From: a virus
Strand: one strand, 5' to 3'
Virus record (IMG/VR): IMGVR_UViG_3300035659_001354
Location: 1 to 41,013 of that record
Length of the DNA: 41,013 nucleotides
In this document: positions 5,903 to 12,502 of the stretch, in pieces
How positions within the stretch are numbered: the first letter of the stretch is position 1
Layout of the letters: the number at the start of each line of letters is the position of its first letter
Notes under the pieces: generated by a model
Database searches by the model: none
Told to the model about the DNA's origin: nothing
Seen by the model: only the letters and a program-made list of their open reading frames with translations
Position numbers and translations under genes: made by a program

Positions 5903-6805
5903 TTGGACGAGCACTGGATTCAGCGACGGAATATGCCGGGTTCAAGGGCAGACGCCTCAAGTGTGGTGCTCGATGGCAGACTTTACGTCTTCGGCGGTTA
6001 CGGACCGCGTGGCGGGTCCGACGTCCGCAAGGAAACTTTGGTTTATGACCCCGCAACTGACAAGTGGGCTCGTGGAGAGGACATGCCAGGCAACAATTCG
6101 TACGCTGCTTGCGCATGTGCAGTTGGTCGAAGAGCTTACGTGTTTGGTGGACTGGACCCTGAGCTCTTCGGCCGGAAAACGCTTTATGTGTACGATGCCC
6201 CATCTGACACGTGGCTTTTCAGGTCCCCGTTTCCTGTGCACGCCAGCATTCACAGTGCGTCAGCCATAGCGTACAAGGACAAAATCTACATTATCGGTGG
6301 CGCCAGAGATGATGAGACTTCGGGGGCGGTCACGGTTTATGACCCGTCAACCGACACGTATGACTCTTCGCTCAAGCCTATGCCTACGCCCAGACAGTTT
6401 TTTTCGCTGTCTGAAGTGAACGGCGTGTTGTATGCGATCGGCGGCGGCGGACCGTCAGGTCGTGATCTCTCGATCAACGAAGGCTACGACATCGAATGGG
6501 ACGCATGGACCACTGAGACACCGATGCCTTACTCGAGATGGGGCTTAGCGCGAGAAAACGCTGCGATGCCTGACGGGTGCATCATTGTATCGCATGGTCT
6601 GCAGAAATTGGCCCGAGACAACTTCTTTGCCACGAACAGCGCTTATTCGCCATCGACAAGCACATGGCGATTTCTTGCGCCCGCGGTGCACGTTCGGGAC
6701 GGCCACAACTGTGCAGTTATAGATGGCAGATACTTCGCGGTAGGCGGCAGAGACGGGTATGGTCCTGTCATGCACAACGAAGAATTTGTGATCGCGCGGA
6801 GGTGA
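5903..6805 (+). CDS. Kelch-repeat beta-propeller protein
   Basis: A 300-residue protein made of kelch blades. The diagnostic double-glycine strands are LYVFGGYG, AYVFGGLD, IYIIGGAR, LYAIGGGG and YFAVGGRDG, each followed by a tyrosine/tryptophan blade end such as YDPATDKWARG or YDAPSDTWLF. A degenerate blade, CIIVSHGL, makes six in all, the usual size for a closed propeller. The TTG at 5903 is chosen because it keeps the first W and MP-x-x-R blade start; the ribosome site is weak. There is no signal peptide, so it is cytoplasmic or part of the particle. Kelch propellers bind proteins or sugars; the partner here is unknown. Confidence 0.85.
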   Translation: MDEHWIQRRNMPGSRADASSVVLDGRLYVFGGYGPRGGSDVRKETLVYDPATDKWARGEDMPGNNSYAACACAVGRRAYVFGGLDPELFGRKTLYVYDAPSDTWLFRSPFPVHASIHSASAIAYKDKIYIIGGARDDETSGAVTVYDPSTDTYDSSLKPMPTPRQFFSLSEVNGVLYAIGGGGPSGRDLSINEGYDIEWDAWTTETPMPYSRWGLARENAAMPDGCIIVSHGLQKLARDNFFATNSAYSPSTSTWRFLAPAVHVRDGHNCAVIDGRYFAVGGRDGYGPVMHNEEFVIARR

Positions 6806-6815
6806 CTGAACCACA

Positions 6816-6947
6816 ATGAGCAAACCTGGTCAAACGAAAACGATCACGGGAGCGTGCCAGTCGACCAAATACTGCAGTGACAAGACGCCAGGAACCAAGA
6901 CGTGCTACTTTCCGGGACGCTGCTATTACAAGAAGCCTCTCGAGTAG
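6816..6947 (+). CDS. Cysteine-rich 43-residue protein
   Basis: Reads MSKPGQTKTITGACQSTKYC and later CYFPGRCYY. Four cysteines are spaced 5, 9 and 5 residues apart. A perfect GGAGGTGA ribosome site (6798-6805), lying over the kelch stop, precedes it by about 10 nt, so it should be well translated. It could be a tiny metal-binding or disulfide-linked protein. It is the last gene before a 100-nt gap. Confidence 0.6.
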   Translation: MSKPGQTKTITGACQSTKYCSDKTPGTKTCYFPGRCYYKKPLE

Positions 6948-7001
6948 CCATTCCCTGTTTTCTTTGACATTTTGATGTTAAGGACCCCTACGTTCGGGAT
7001 A

Positions 7002-7022
7002 AACCCCTTATAGCGGGGGGTT
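7002..7022. other. GC-rich stem-loop in the gap before the nuclease-like gene
   Basis: AACCCC and GGGGTT form a 6-bp stem around TTATAGCGG. It lies between the end of the gene at 6947 and the start at 7048. It may terminate the upstream transcription unit. The TTATA in the loop is also near the right distance to be a TATA element for the next gene. The two readings cannot be separated here. Confidence 0.4.
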
Positions 7023-7047
7023 CAGTATTGATGATAAGGTGCTACAG

Positions 7048-7608
7048 ATGAGACGTGGAAGCAAGCAACATGAAGACGAGTTGCGGAAGACTATCGCTAG
7101 TCTCGAAAAGGAAGGATACCGTGTTATAGATTTATGCGGTTATTCTCCAGATGCTATAGCAATCAAAGATGGAAAAATAATCGCTGTTGAGGTCTTAGGC
7201 AAACAGTGGAGAAAAAGTCCAACAGGCAACGCCGAACAGTTGCATGCAGGCTGGACGCATTCAGGAAAAAAGAAGCAGTATATGATGTTTGACGATTTGA
7301 AAATCGTCACGTTTGTACGAAGTGGCGAAGGCTTCAGCGATCCAGAATTGGCCAAAGCAGTGATGGCGACTCTAGCCCAGTGTCCCACTGGAATACTACG
7401 AGCAAATGACATTTGGAAAAGTCTCCCTTGTTCTTTTTCACAGAGACGAGTACGACAAATCCTACAAGAACTTGAGAAAAAACAACTGGTGCAAAGTGAG
7501 TTACGATGTGACGGAAGACAGGGTAGATATCGACTATGGAAACTGGTTGATATGAAACTGTCAAAGGCGCCTATATTTCCACTGGAGAAGATAGAAGATA
7601 GAAGATAG
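7048..7608 (+). CDS. PD-(D/E)xK-like nuclease with C-terminal winged helix
   Basis: A 186-residue protein; the ATG at 7048 has AAGGTG about 6 nt upstream. The N-terminal half shows the restriction-endonuclease-like core: LEKEGYRVIDLCGYSPDAIAIKD, with the acidic residue in SPDAIAI, then KIIAVEVLGK with glutamate and a nearby lysine. The E-to-K spacing is longer than the usual ExK, so catalysis is not certain. The C-terminal half (ANDIWKSLPCSFSQRRVRQI, then LEKKQLV and a wing) is a winged helix. It may be a sequence-guided nuclease or a repressor with a decayed nuclease domain. Family naming is by motif. Confidence 0.65.
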   Translation: MRRGSKQHEDELRKTIASLEKEGYRVIDLCGYSPDAIAIKDGKIIAVEVLGKQWRKSPTGNAEQLHAGWTHSGKKKQYMMFDDLKIVTFVRSGEGFSDPELAKAVMATLAQCPTGILRANDIWKSLPCSFSQRRVRQILQELEKKQLVQSELRCDGRQGRYRLWKLVDMKLSKAPIFPLEKIEDRR

Positions 7609-7640
7609 AAGAAGATATATACGTATACGTATAGTAGTAT
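7588..7640 (+). promoter_or_regulatory. AT-rich promoter block with palindrome
   Basis: Repeats of GAAGATA at the end of the nuclease-like gene run into ATATATAC and then a perfect 16-bp palindrome, TATACGTATACGTATA, followed by GTAGTATACG. The TATA-like stretch lies about 45-50 nt before the start of the next gene, which fits an archaeal TATA box followed by a short leader with GAGGTAG. The palindrome could be an operator for the ribbon-helix-helix-like protein encoded directly downstream. Confidence 0.5.
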
Positions 7641-7665
7641 ACGCACAACTTCACGAGGTAGACAC

Positions 7666-8133
7666 TTGTCAGCTGAGCAGAACATCTCATCGTTCTATCG
7701 TAAAAAGAACAAGTGTCACAAGGTCACGTTGTACATTCCTAAAGATAAGATGGACTTGTTGGATGCGGTCAAGAAGATTTTTGCGAGAGAAGCTGTGAGT
7801 GCGAAGAGATCTTCGCTCAGTCATTTTTTTGTCGAGAAAATGGAAGAGTACCATCGGTTGCACGAGCCCGGGAACCCTCAGCAAAGACTCGACGTAATCC
7901 TCAAGACCGGCAAGGCGTACTATGCGCCGGGCCCTGTTTGTCGAGCAAGAGACTGTTTCAGGAATGTGGCAAAAGTTCTTAACTGGAAGAAGTCGAAGAC
8001 TGAAACCGAACAGGTAGGGCTCTGTGAAAAGCATGCTGAGTTGTGTCTGCGCGAGTTTCCGTTGTCGTATAGTATAATCTTGGAGGCGATGAAAAAGAAT
8101 GAAGCTACGAAAGAAGCTAGAGAAGTTGGCTAA
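7666..8133 (+). CDS. Ribbon-helix-helix-like protein with C-terminal metal motif
   Basis: A 155-residue protein starting at TTG 7666 with GAGGTAG upstream. Residues 15-60 give strand, helix, helix (CHKVTLYIPKDKMDLLDAV, then RSSLSHFFVEKMEEY), a ribbon-helix-helix layout. The C-terminal half holds CRARDCFRN and GLCEKHAELC, a plausible zinc site. A palindromic AT-rich block lies just upstream, so self-regulation is likely but inferred. It overlaps the next gene by 35 nt. Confidence 0.65.
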   Translation: MSAEQNISSFYRKKNKCHKVTLYIPKDKMDLLDAVKKIFAREAVSAKRSSLSHFFVEKMEEYHRLHEPGNPQQRLDVILKTGKAYYAPGPVCRARDCFRNVAKVLNWKKSKTETEQVGLCEKHAELCLREFPLSYSIILEAMKKNEATKEAREVG

Positions 8134-8230
8134 GGCTCTCCTGACGGTCGCGTCGGTAGTCTGGACATTGTTGCTCATGGCTGCCACAGCGATCTTGGCT
8201 CTGTTGACATTTGACAGGGCGGTGGCCTAG
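8099..8230 (+). CDS. Single-span membrane peptide, 43 residues
   Basis: Begins MKLRKKLEKLAKALLTV and continues into one hydrophobic span (WTLLLMAATAILALLTF). GGAGGCGATG near 8082 provides a ribosome site. It starts inside the 3' end of the preceding gene and ends 1 nt before the next ATG. The basic N-terminus would lie in the cytoplasm. Not recognised. Confidence 0.5.
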   Translation: MKLRKKLEKLAKALLTVASVVWTLLLMAATAILALLTFDRAVA

Positions 8231-8231
8231 C

Positions 8232-8480
8232 ATGAAGAGGAAAACAATAGTCGAACGAAAGACGATGCCGGTGAAAGGCGGCGAAGCATGGGTCGAGACA
8301 AGACGCTGGACGAGGAGGAGACCGATGAGAAACAAACTCGTCTATCACGATCTTGATGGGAAACCTCGAGTTCAGAGAGAAGTCTTCTTTATGAAAGGCA
8401 TGACTACAGGCGAATGTCCTGAGTGCCATCAGATGCCTTGTCCTCACACCGCTAAACTGCTCGGGTGGCCTGACACATGA
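8232..8480 (+). CDS. Protein with C-x2-C-x4-C-x-H metal motif (copy A)
   Basis: An 82-residue protein. The N-terminal part is very basic (MKRKTIVERKT, RRWTRRRPMRNK). The C-terminus carries GECPECHQMPCPHTAKLLG, a compact CxxC plus PCxH metal site. The same motif ends the next protein, so the two share a domain. The ATG at 8232 is chosen because it follows the previous stop by 1 nt. It is coupled downstream by ATGA. DNA or RNA binding is likely from charge. Confidence 0.6.
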   Translation: MKRKTIVERKTMPVKGGEAWVETRRWTRRRPMRNKLVYHDLDGKPRVQREVFFMKGMTTGECPECHQMPCPHTAKLLGWPDT

Positions 8481-8767
8481 TTCAGCAGCTTCCGTTCACA
8501 CGAGTCCTCGTTGAGCCCGTGTTCACTTGTTCACTGTGCGGCAAGGCTGAGAGACAGAACGGCTTTGTGAACAGTGTGCCGGCGTATTGGGCTTGCCAAG
8601 AATGCCGCGCCAAAATGCCTAGAATCGTTCTGCGCGTCATTGTGTACAAAGACGGATGGCGAGACTTGAGCGGCCACTGCGATTTTTGCAACACGTTCCC
8701 GTGCAAACATGTCACGCAGACTGGGGAGCTCAGGAATTTGCCGAAATGGGATGCGAACAGAAAATGA
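8477..8767 (+). CDS. Two-site zinc protein (copy B of the PCxH motif)
   Basis: A 96-residue protein with a first zinc pair (TCSLCGKAERQNG and YWACQECRAKM) and a C-terminal GHCDFCNTFPCKHVTQTG, which matches the motif of the preceding gene. The middle strand, IVLRVIVYKDGWRD, is equivalent to a strand before the motif in copy A. This indicates a duplicated domain. It starts and ends in ATGA overlaps. The function is unknown. Confidence 0.65.
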   Translation: MIQQLPFTRVLVEPVFTCSLCGKAERQNGFVNSVPAYWACQECRAKMPRIVLRVIVYKDGWRDLSGHCDFCNTFPCKHVTQTGELRNLPKWDANRK

Positions 8768-8931
8768 GCGAAGTGAAAGTCGGGGACTATATAGAGAGAG
8801 AAAACGGTCGGTTGATGGTGGTCTACAAAGTCTACGACGACATGGGACCCAACATTCACGGGTACGCCTTTCGACCGGCCACAAAACTTGAGAGGCTGAA
8901 GTTTCGGTTTTGGAGGTTGATGCGACGATGA
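8764..8931 (+). CDS. Small basic protein, 55 residues
   Basis: Reads MSEVKVGDYIERENGRLMVV and continues as a small beta-rich domain with a basic helix (LERLKFRFWRLMRR). The opening, xVGDYIERENGRxxVVY, resembles small SH3-like barrels. It starts in an ATGA overlap and its end overlaps the next start. It may bind nucleic acid; no family is claimed. Confidence 0.55.
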   Translation: MSEVKVGDYIERENGRLMVVYKVYDDMGPNIHGYAFRPATKLERLKFRFWRLMRR

Positions 8932-9305
8932 GCGAGAGAACCAGACGCTTTCTGGAAACGCACGACGAGATAATGAAATGCCACTCAGAAGAGGACTACA
9001 TGAAGCTGATCGCGCGGTACATGGGGCAGACCTTCGATTTCGAGAAGTTCAAGAACATGCCACCGCTAATCTCACTGCTTGACTCGAAGGGCAAACTCAT
9101 CTTTGTTCAAATAACACACTGCGATTGGTGTGGAGCCCTCTTGCCTCATCACTACGAGATGGTAGACGACGCGATCCGTTGCATGTACTTCTGTTCAGAA
9201 GAATGCTTGTCTGCCTTCGACGCTAAATATCCGCCGGGAGTGGGGGGCTGGCCGGGCATCAAACTGTCAGTCAGAGGTTTGTTTGTGAGGTTGAAAGATC
9301 TATGA
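8928..9305 (+). CDS. Treble-clef zinc protein (MYM/TRASH-like)
   Basis: A 125-residue protein. The first 60 residues are helical and charged. Then comes HCDWCGALLPHHYEMV, a strand, and CMYFCSEECLSAFDAKY. The CxxC, strand, C-x3-C-x2-C, helix order with the F-C-S-x-x-C signature resembles TRASH or MYM-type treble clefs. GGAGGT near 8912 supports ATG 8928, which is coupled to the previous stop. Such modules act in metal sensing or protein interaction. Confidence 0.6.
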   Translation: MSERTRRFLETHDEIMKCHSEEDYMKLIARYMGQTFDFEKFKNMPPLISLLDSKGKLIFVQITHCDWCGALLPHHYEMVDDAIRCMYFCSEECLSAFDAKYPPGVGGWPGIKLSVRGLFVRLKDL

Positions 9306-9700
9306 GACTGTTCAAGAGAAAACTGAGTAGGCTGCCGCCCGAGCCCGAGCGCGCGTACGATCTTTCCGACTTGCCTCGAGCAGCTGGCTTTGGCAATACG
9401 GTCTTCGTTGAAGATAGAGATCTGTTTATGGGTCAACGAACCGAGATCGGACCGCTGCCAACGAAATGGACCTGTCAATACTGCAACTGTGTGAACCCGC
9501 CAGAGAACGTGCACTGCGAACACTGTGGAGCTCCGCACACTGAACACGCAAAACAGTCTGAGCCCATTGCAGATGTTGGAGACCAACTGAGAAATCTCGA
9601 GCGGCTTGTCTTACGCATTAGCAGTCTCAACCGCAGACTCTTCGAAGAGAACGACGAGTACAAACCTGACCAAGATGGAGAGAGCGTGATACTTGGATGA
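9302..9700 (+). CDS. Zinc-ribbon protein with C-terminal coiled coil
   Basis: A 132-residue protein. A central zinc finger, WTCQYCNCVNPPENVHCEHCG, resembles the RanBP2 or zinc-ribbon class (W-x-C-x2-C, N-P, C-x2-C). The last 40 residues form a coiled coil (QLRNLERLVLRISSLNRRLF). The N-terminus is basic. Coupled on both sides by ATGA. It probably binds RNA or ubiquitin-fold-like partners in other organisms; here only metal binding and oligomerisation are supported. Confidence 0.6.
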   Translation: MRLFKRKLSRLPPEPERAYDLSDLPRAAGFGNTVFVEDRDLFMGQRTEIGPLPTKWTCQYCNCVNPPENVHCEHCGAPHTEHAKQSEPIADVGDQLRNLERLVLRISSLNRRLFEENDEYKPDQDGESVILG

Positions 9701-9999
9701 AGAACAAACGAATGGTATTTTTCGGAACGACTGGCTCACGAAAGACGATGGCAGAGGCTATTCTAGCCTTGAGAGAGCAAAGCAGCCCGCCTGAAAACAT
9801 GAATTGCCCCGAGTGCGCAGCACGAATACACTTGTTTGACGACGCGTACATGGAAGGCCACAAGCGGAAAATGAAAGTGGAAAAGACGGAGCAAGGCACA
9901 GAATACACTTGCCCTAGATGCGGCTACAAAGTTGTTCGTCTCTCATGCGGCTTCTGGATAACGATTCCACAGTCACGCGCATTCCTGGTGAAAAAATGA
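9697..9999 (+). CDS. Zinc-ribbon protein
   Basis: A 100-residue protein with CPECAARIHLFDD and YTCPRCGYKVVRLSCG. The two CxxC knuckles are separated by a helix-strand linker rich in lysine, a zinc-ribbon fold. The N-terminus (MVFFGTTGSRKTMAEAIL) resembles a short P-loop (GTTGSRKT), but it lacks the GK pair of a true Walker A and no Walker B follows. It is coupled by ATGA. Confidence 0.6.
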   Translation: MKNKRMVFFGTTGSRKTMAEAILALREQSSPPENMNCPECAARIHLFDDAYMEGHKRKMKVEKTEQGTEYTCPRCGYKVVRLSCGFWITIPQSRAFLVKK

Positions 10000-10388
10000 A
10001 GATCGTGCAAGTGATCGAATGTGTGAAGTGCGGAAACAAAGAGACCGCTCCCTATGGCGACCCCGCGAACCTGAAAACGCCATGGGAAATTTGGCCCAAC
10101 GGGTGCCCGAAATGTGGCAACTCCAAAATCGACGTCACAGTGATCGTCGACAAGAGCGACCTAGTGAAAGGCACCGCTCAGTCGACCAGAAAAATTGTGG
10201 AAGCCATGTTCAACATGACAGACGCCGTCGTTCCGCCGCGCAAACTGCAGTGCGGGTGTGAAATAGGCATTGAAGGCGGAGCGTTCGTTATCAAGCCATG
10301 TTCGCCGCGTTGTTCAGTCTATCAGTACGTCGTTGAAGAGTCACGTCGACAAGGCCATCCCGTCCACTTTGTTGAGTTGAAAGAATGA
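9996..10388 (+). CDS. Protein with two metal sites
   Basis: A 130-residue protein. The N-terminal zinc ribbon is CVKCGNKETAPYG with GCPKCGNSKIDV. The C-terminal half has LQCGCEIGIEGGAFVIKPCS followed by PRCSVYQYVVEESRRQG, a second cysteine set that includes the CGC-x(14)-C pattern. Two metal centres are likely. ATG 9996 overlaps the previous stop. The function is unknown; it could be a redox or nucleic-acid protein. Confidence 0.6.
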   Translation: MKIVQVIECVKCGNKETAPYGDPANLKTPWEIWPNGCPKCGNSKIDVTVIVDKSDLVKGTAQSTRKIVEAMFNMTDAVVPPRKLQCGCEIGIEGGAFVIKPCSPRCSVYQYVVEESRRQGHPVHFVELKE

Positions 10389-10621
10389 ACATCACAATCG
10401 AAATGGGGCTCGGACCTACGACAGTGACTCTTGAAGCTCAGAGTGAGGAAGAGGGTAGGTTTTTGGCAAAGTTCTTCGAGAATGAATTGAAAACAGTTGC
10501 TAAACAATTCCCGTTACGCGAAGTGGCAAAAATCAAGCCGCCGACAAATTGTCCGTTGTTGGGCGTTGAAGAGTGCCCCTGTAATGAAGTGGTACATTGC
10601 CCTTTGAAGGGAAGGACGTGA
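10385..10621 (+). CDS. Hypothetical protein, 78 residues
   Basis: Begins MNITIEMGLGPTTVTLEAQS, two strands, then a helix (EEEGRFLAKFFENELKTVAK), and ends in a cysteine group (NCPLLGVEECPCNEVVHCPL) that may bind metal. It is coupled to the previous gene by ATGA and lies 4 nt ahead of the PolX-like gene, whose ribosome site falls in its last codons. Confidence 0.55.
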   Translation: MNITIEMGLGPTTVTLEAQSEEEGRFLAKFFENELKTVAKQFPLREVAKIKPPTNCPLLGVEECPCNEVVHCPLKGRT

Positions 10622-10625
10622 AAGA

Positions 10626-11123
10626 ATGAAACTGCAAGAAGCTGAGCAGCTGGCCTTCAAGATCCTTCAAGTGATCGAGCCTTGCTGCGAACGTGTAGCA
10701 GTGGCCGGATCTGTGAGACGTCGACACGGAGAACCGCACGACATCGACATCGTTCTGATTCCGAAGCCGTTCATGTGGACCCAAATTCAGCCTTTGATGA
10801 GAGCCGAGCTTGACGCCCGGCAAGGTATCGCCGGCAGCCAGATCATTCGCATGTACGTCCCCTTCGCCAACGTGCCAGACGGTCAGGTTCAAGTGGACTT
10901 CTACGCTGCGACTCAGAAGACGTGGGGCGTACTTCTGCTCATACGCACTGGCAGCACCGAACACAACCTTCGTCTGTGCACGCATGCGAAAGCGTTGGGA
11001 ATGATGCTCAGTGCCTCTCGAGGCGTGATCGAGAACGGTGAAGTGGTCGCAAGCCGAACGGAAGAGGAGATTTTTAAGGCGTTGATTTTGCCCTATGTGG
11101 CGCCAGGAGACCGCGAAGCATGA
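10626..11123 (+). CDS. Stand-alone DNA polymerase X-like nucleotidyltransferase
   Basis: A 165-residue protein with the Pol-beta nucleotidyltransferase signature: AVAGSVRRRHGEPHDIDIVL (GS at residues 28-29, aspartates 39 and 41), then VQVDFYAA with the third metal-binding aspartate at 91. The thumb-like end (RTGSTEHNLRLCTHAKALGM, then SRTEEEIFKAL) matches the PolX C-terminal region. It lacks the 8-kDa lyase and helix-hairpin-helix domains of cellular PolX, so it is a minimal catalytic unit. It may extend or repair DNA ends during viral replication. Coupled by ATGA to an ASCH-like gene. Confidence 0.85.
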   Translation: MKLQEAEQLAFKILQVIEPCCERVAVAGSVRRRHGEPHDIDIVLIPKPFMWTQIQPLMRAELDARQGIAGSQIIRMYVPFANVPDGQVQVDFYAATQKTWGVLLLIRTGSTEHNLRLCTHAKALGMMLSASRGVIENGEVVASRTEEEIFKALILPYVAPGDREA

Positions 11124-11578
11124 AAGATTATGTCCTATTCCATCTTGCCAAGTTTGCGCCGCTCGCGCCGGTCCGGCCCTATGTGTATTGTGATGAAACC
11201 TTGTACGATCAGATCAAGTCAGGCAAGAAGACCGTCGAGTATAGAGAGGTCACGCGTCCATGGCTCAGGCTACTGTGTAATGACGCGTTTTGGAGAGTCT
11301 ACAACGAACGCATATTGGCAGCGAGTCCCTTGTTCAAGGACCTCACAGAGTTTTTGAGGGTTCACCGGGCTCGGTTTGTGTACAAGTACCCGAAAGACTC
11401 TGTGCCAAGGTTGGAAGCTGACATCACAGGGCTCTCGTACGACCCCGTGTATACTCGCCTTCAGATACACGTTGCCAATGTCAGAGAGGTTGTGGCAAAG
11501 ATCTGCGGGCTTCCCGTAGTCATTGATGAGAAAGAACCGAATTGGAGACTCGAACTGTCAGGAGACTTTAAGGCATGA
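11120..11578 (+). CDS. ASCH/PUA-like domain protein
   Basis: A 152-residue protein. YDQIKSGKKTVEYREVTRPW matches the ASCH pattern, in which a G-K-K-T-V-E-x-R turn lines an RNA or modified-base pocket. The remainder alternates strands and helices, with LEADITGLSYDP and LQIHVANVREVV as barrel strands. The tail contains ICGLPVVIDE, a sequence also seen in the protein at 12776. ASCH domains bind nucleic acids or nucleotides, so a role in RNA or modified-base handling beside PolX is plausible. The call rests on the motif. Confidence 0.65.
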   Translation: MKDYVLFHLAKFAPLAPVRPYVYCDETLYDQIKSGKKTVEYREVTRPWLRLLCNDAFWRVYNERILAASPLFKDLTEFLRVHRARFVYKYPKDSVPRLEADITGLSYDPVYTRLQIHVANVREVVAKICGLPVVIDEKEPNWRLELSGDFKA

Positions 11579-11751
11579 ATGAAAATTACGAGTGGCATAT
11601 AGCGCATTGTGCATTCTGCGGCAAAGGCGTATTTTGGGCCCTTTTTTTGGGACGAATTGTGCAGCTTCGAAATGGTTGGAGCGCCCACAAGCAATGTTAT
11701 GGCAACTACGAAAAACAGCGTGAGACAAATGAAAGCTCTGTTGAATGCTGA
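11575..11751 (+). CDS. Small zinc-binding-like protein
   Basis: A 58-residue protein beginning MNENYEWHIAHCAFCGKGVF, with SAHKQCYGNYEKQ later. HxxC/CxxC and a later HxxC suggest one metal site. It starts at an ATG overlapping the ASCH-like stop. Its 3' part overlaps the start region of the next gene in another frame, so the boundary between them is uncertain. Confidence 0.5.
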   Translation: MNENYEWHIAHCAFCGKGVFWALFLGRIVQLRNGWSAHKQCYGNYEKQRETNESSVEC

Positions 11752-12031
11752 GGGAAAGAAGATCTGGGGCTACGTGTTTCCAGACGGCGAGGTCCCTGTC
11801 AAAACTATTTCGCCGATCGACGCTCAGATCGAGGGGCTCGGCAAGACCCCCGTGTATTTGGTCGACTGGGCTGCCTTGGTCATTCACGAGCGCGAAGCCA
11901 TTCTCGAACACTTGAAAGCAAGGTTCGGAGATTCCAGAGCCGCGGTTGAAACCGAGATTTTGAAATCCGGTTTGCCGTTGCGTGCAGAGTTGGTTTCAGC
12001 TGTTTCGATCGATGCGAGGTTTTTCTTTTGA
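11699..12031 (+). CDS. Hypothetical protein, about 110 residues
   Basis: The conserved-looking body is IWGYVFPDGEVPVKTISPID, then TPVYLVDWAALVIHEREAIL and GLPLRAELVSAVSIDARFFF. It is mixed alpha/beta. The start is uncertain: ATG at 11699 or 11729, as neither has a good ribosome site. The open frame back to 11609 would overlap the previous small gene more. The repeated acidic residues in the centre are not a known catalytic set. Not recognised. Confidence 0.55.
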   Translation: MATTKNSVRQMKALLNAEGKKIWGYVFPDGEVPVKTISPIDAQIEGLGKTPVYLVDWAALVIHEREAILEHLKARFGDSRAAVETEILKSGLPLRAELVSAVSIDARFFF

Positions 12032-12174
12032 CAGACACGTGCTGCTTGGACTGCAAAACAAAACCGTGCAATCACTACAACTGTCGAGACAATAAGCCGC
12101 CTGAGTGGTGCAAAGATAGCGTACTGAAGAACGTGAAAGAAATGTGCATGGGGGCTTGCGATGACTTCAGCTGA
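12028..12174 (+). CDS. Cysteine-rich 48-residue protein
   Basis: A TTG start overlaps the previous stop (TTGA). The product MTDTCCLDCKTKPCNHYNCR and its C-terminal half, with CKDS, CMGAC, give eight cysteines and one histidine. This is compatible with two metals or several disulfides. The next gene overlaps by 14 nt. It is one of the most cysteine-dense proteins in the window. Confidence 0.55.
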   Translation: MTDTCCLDCKTKPCNHYNCRDNKPPEWCKDSVLKNVKEMCMGACDDFS

Positions 12175-12502
12175 ACCGTGGCCGCCGCACGCAGAAGAAT
12201 TAGGGGCATGGGTCAGAGTTAGGAAGTGGAGCAGTCGTGCCTTGCTCTTCAAATTGAAGACGCCGACGGAACCGCGGCCGGAGCACGCGAGGAAATGGGG
12301 CAAGTGCCTTGGATGCGGTCAGTGGCACTGGCTCTTTGAGTATGAAGGCGGCCCTAACGATCTCTTGTGCGAGGGTTGTATTGACGAGTTTCACGCTCGC
12401 GTGCACGACGCTCAAGACCGCATGGCTCAAGGCTCAGAGCGTGAGTCGGAAGAGTGGGCGGAAGAGTATTATGAAGAGCCTGACGGGGAGGGCTTCTGTT
12501 GA
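12161..12502 (+). CDS. Zinc-binding protein with acidic tail
   Basis: A 113-residue protein. The centre has WGKCLGCGQWHWLFEYEG and LLCEGCIDEFHARVHD, so C-x2-C, then C-x2-C and a helix: a zinc finger. The N-terminus is basic (VRVRKWSSRAL), and the last 30 residues are strongly acidic (SEEWAEEYYEEPDGEG). Such a charged tail can mimic nucleic acid or hold a partner. GGGGG in the preceding gene is a possible ribosome site. Confidence 0.6.
   Translation: MTSAEPWPPHAEELGAWVRVRKWSSRALLFKLKTPTEPRPEHARKWGKCLGCGQWHWLFEYEGGPNDLLCEGCIDEFHARVHDAQDRMAQGSERESEEWAEEYYEEPDGEGFC

Noticed and set aside
9697-9780. P-loop-like GTTGSRKT at the start of a zinc-ribbon protein
   Set aside because: It lacks the GK pair of a Walker A motif and no Walker B follows; the protein is only 100 residues.
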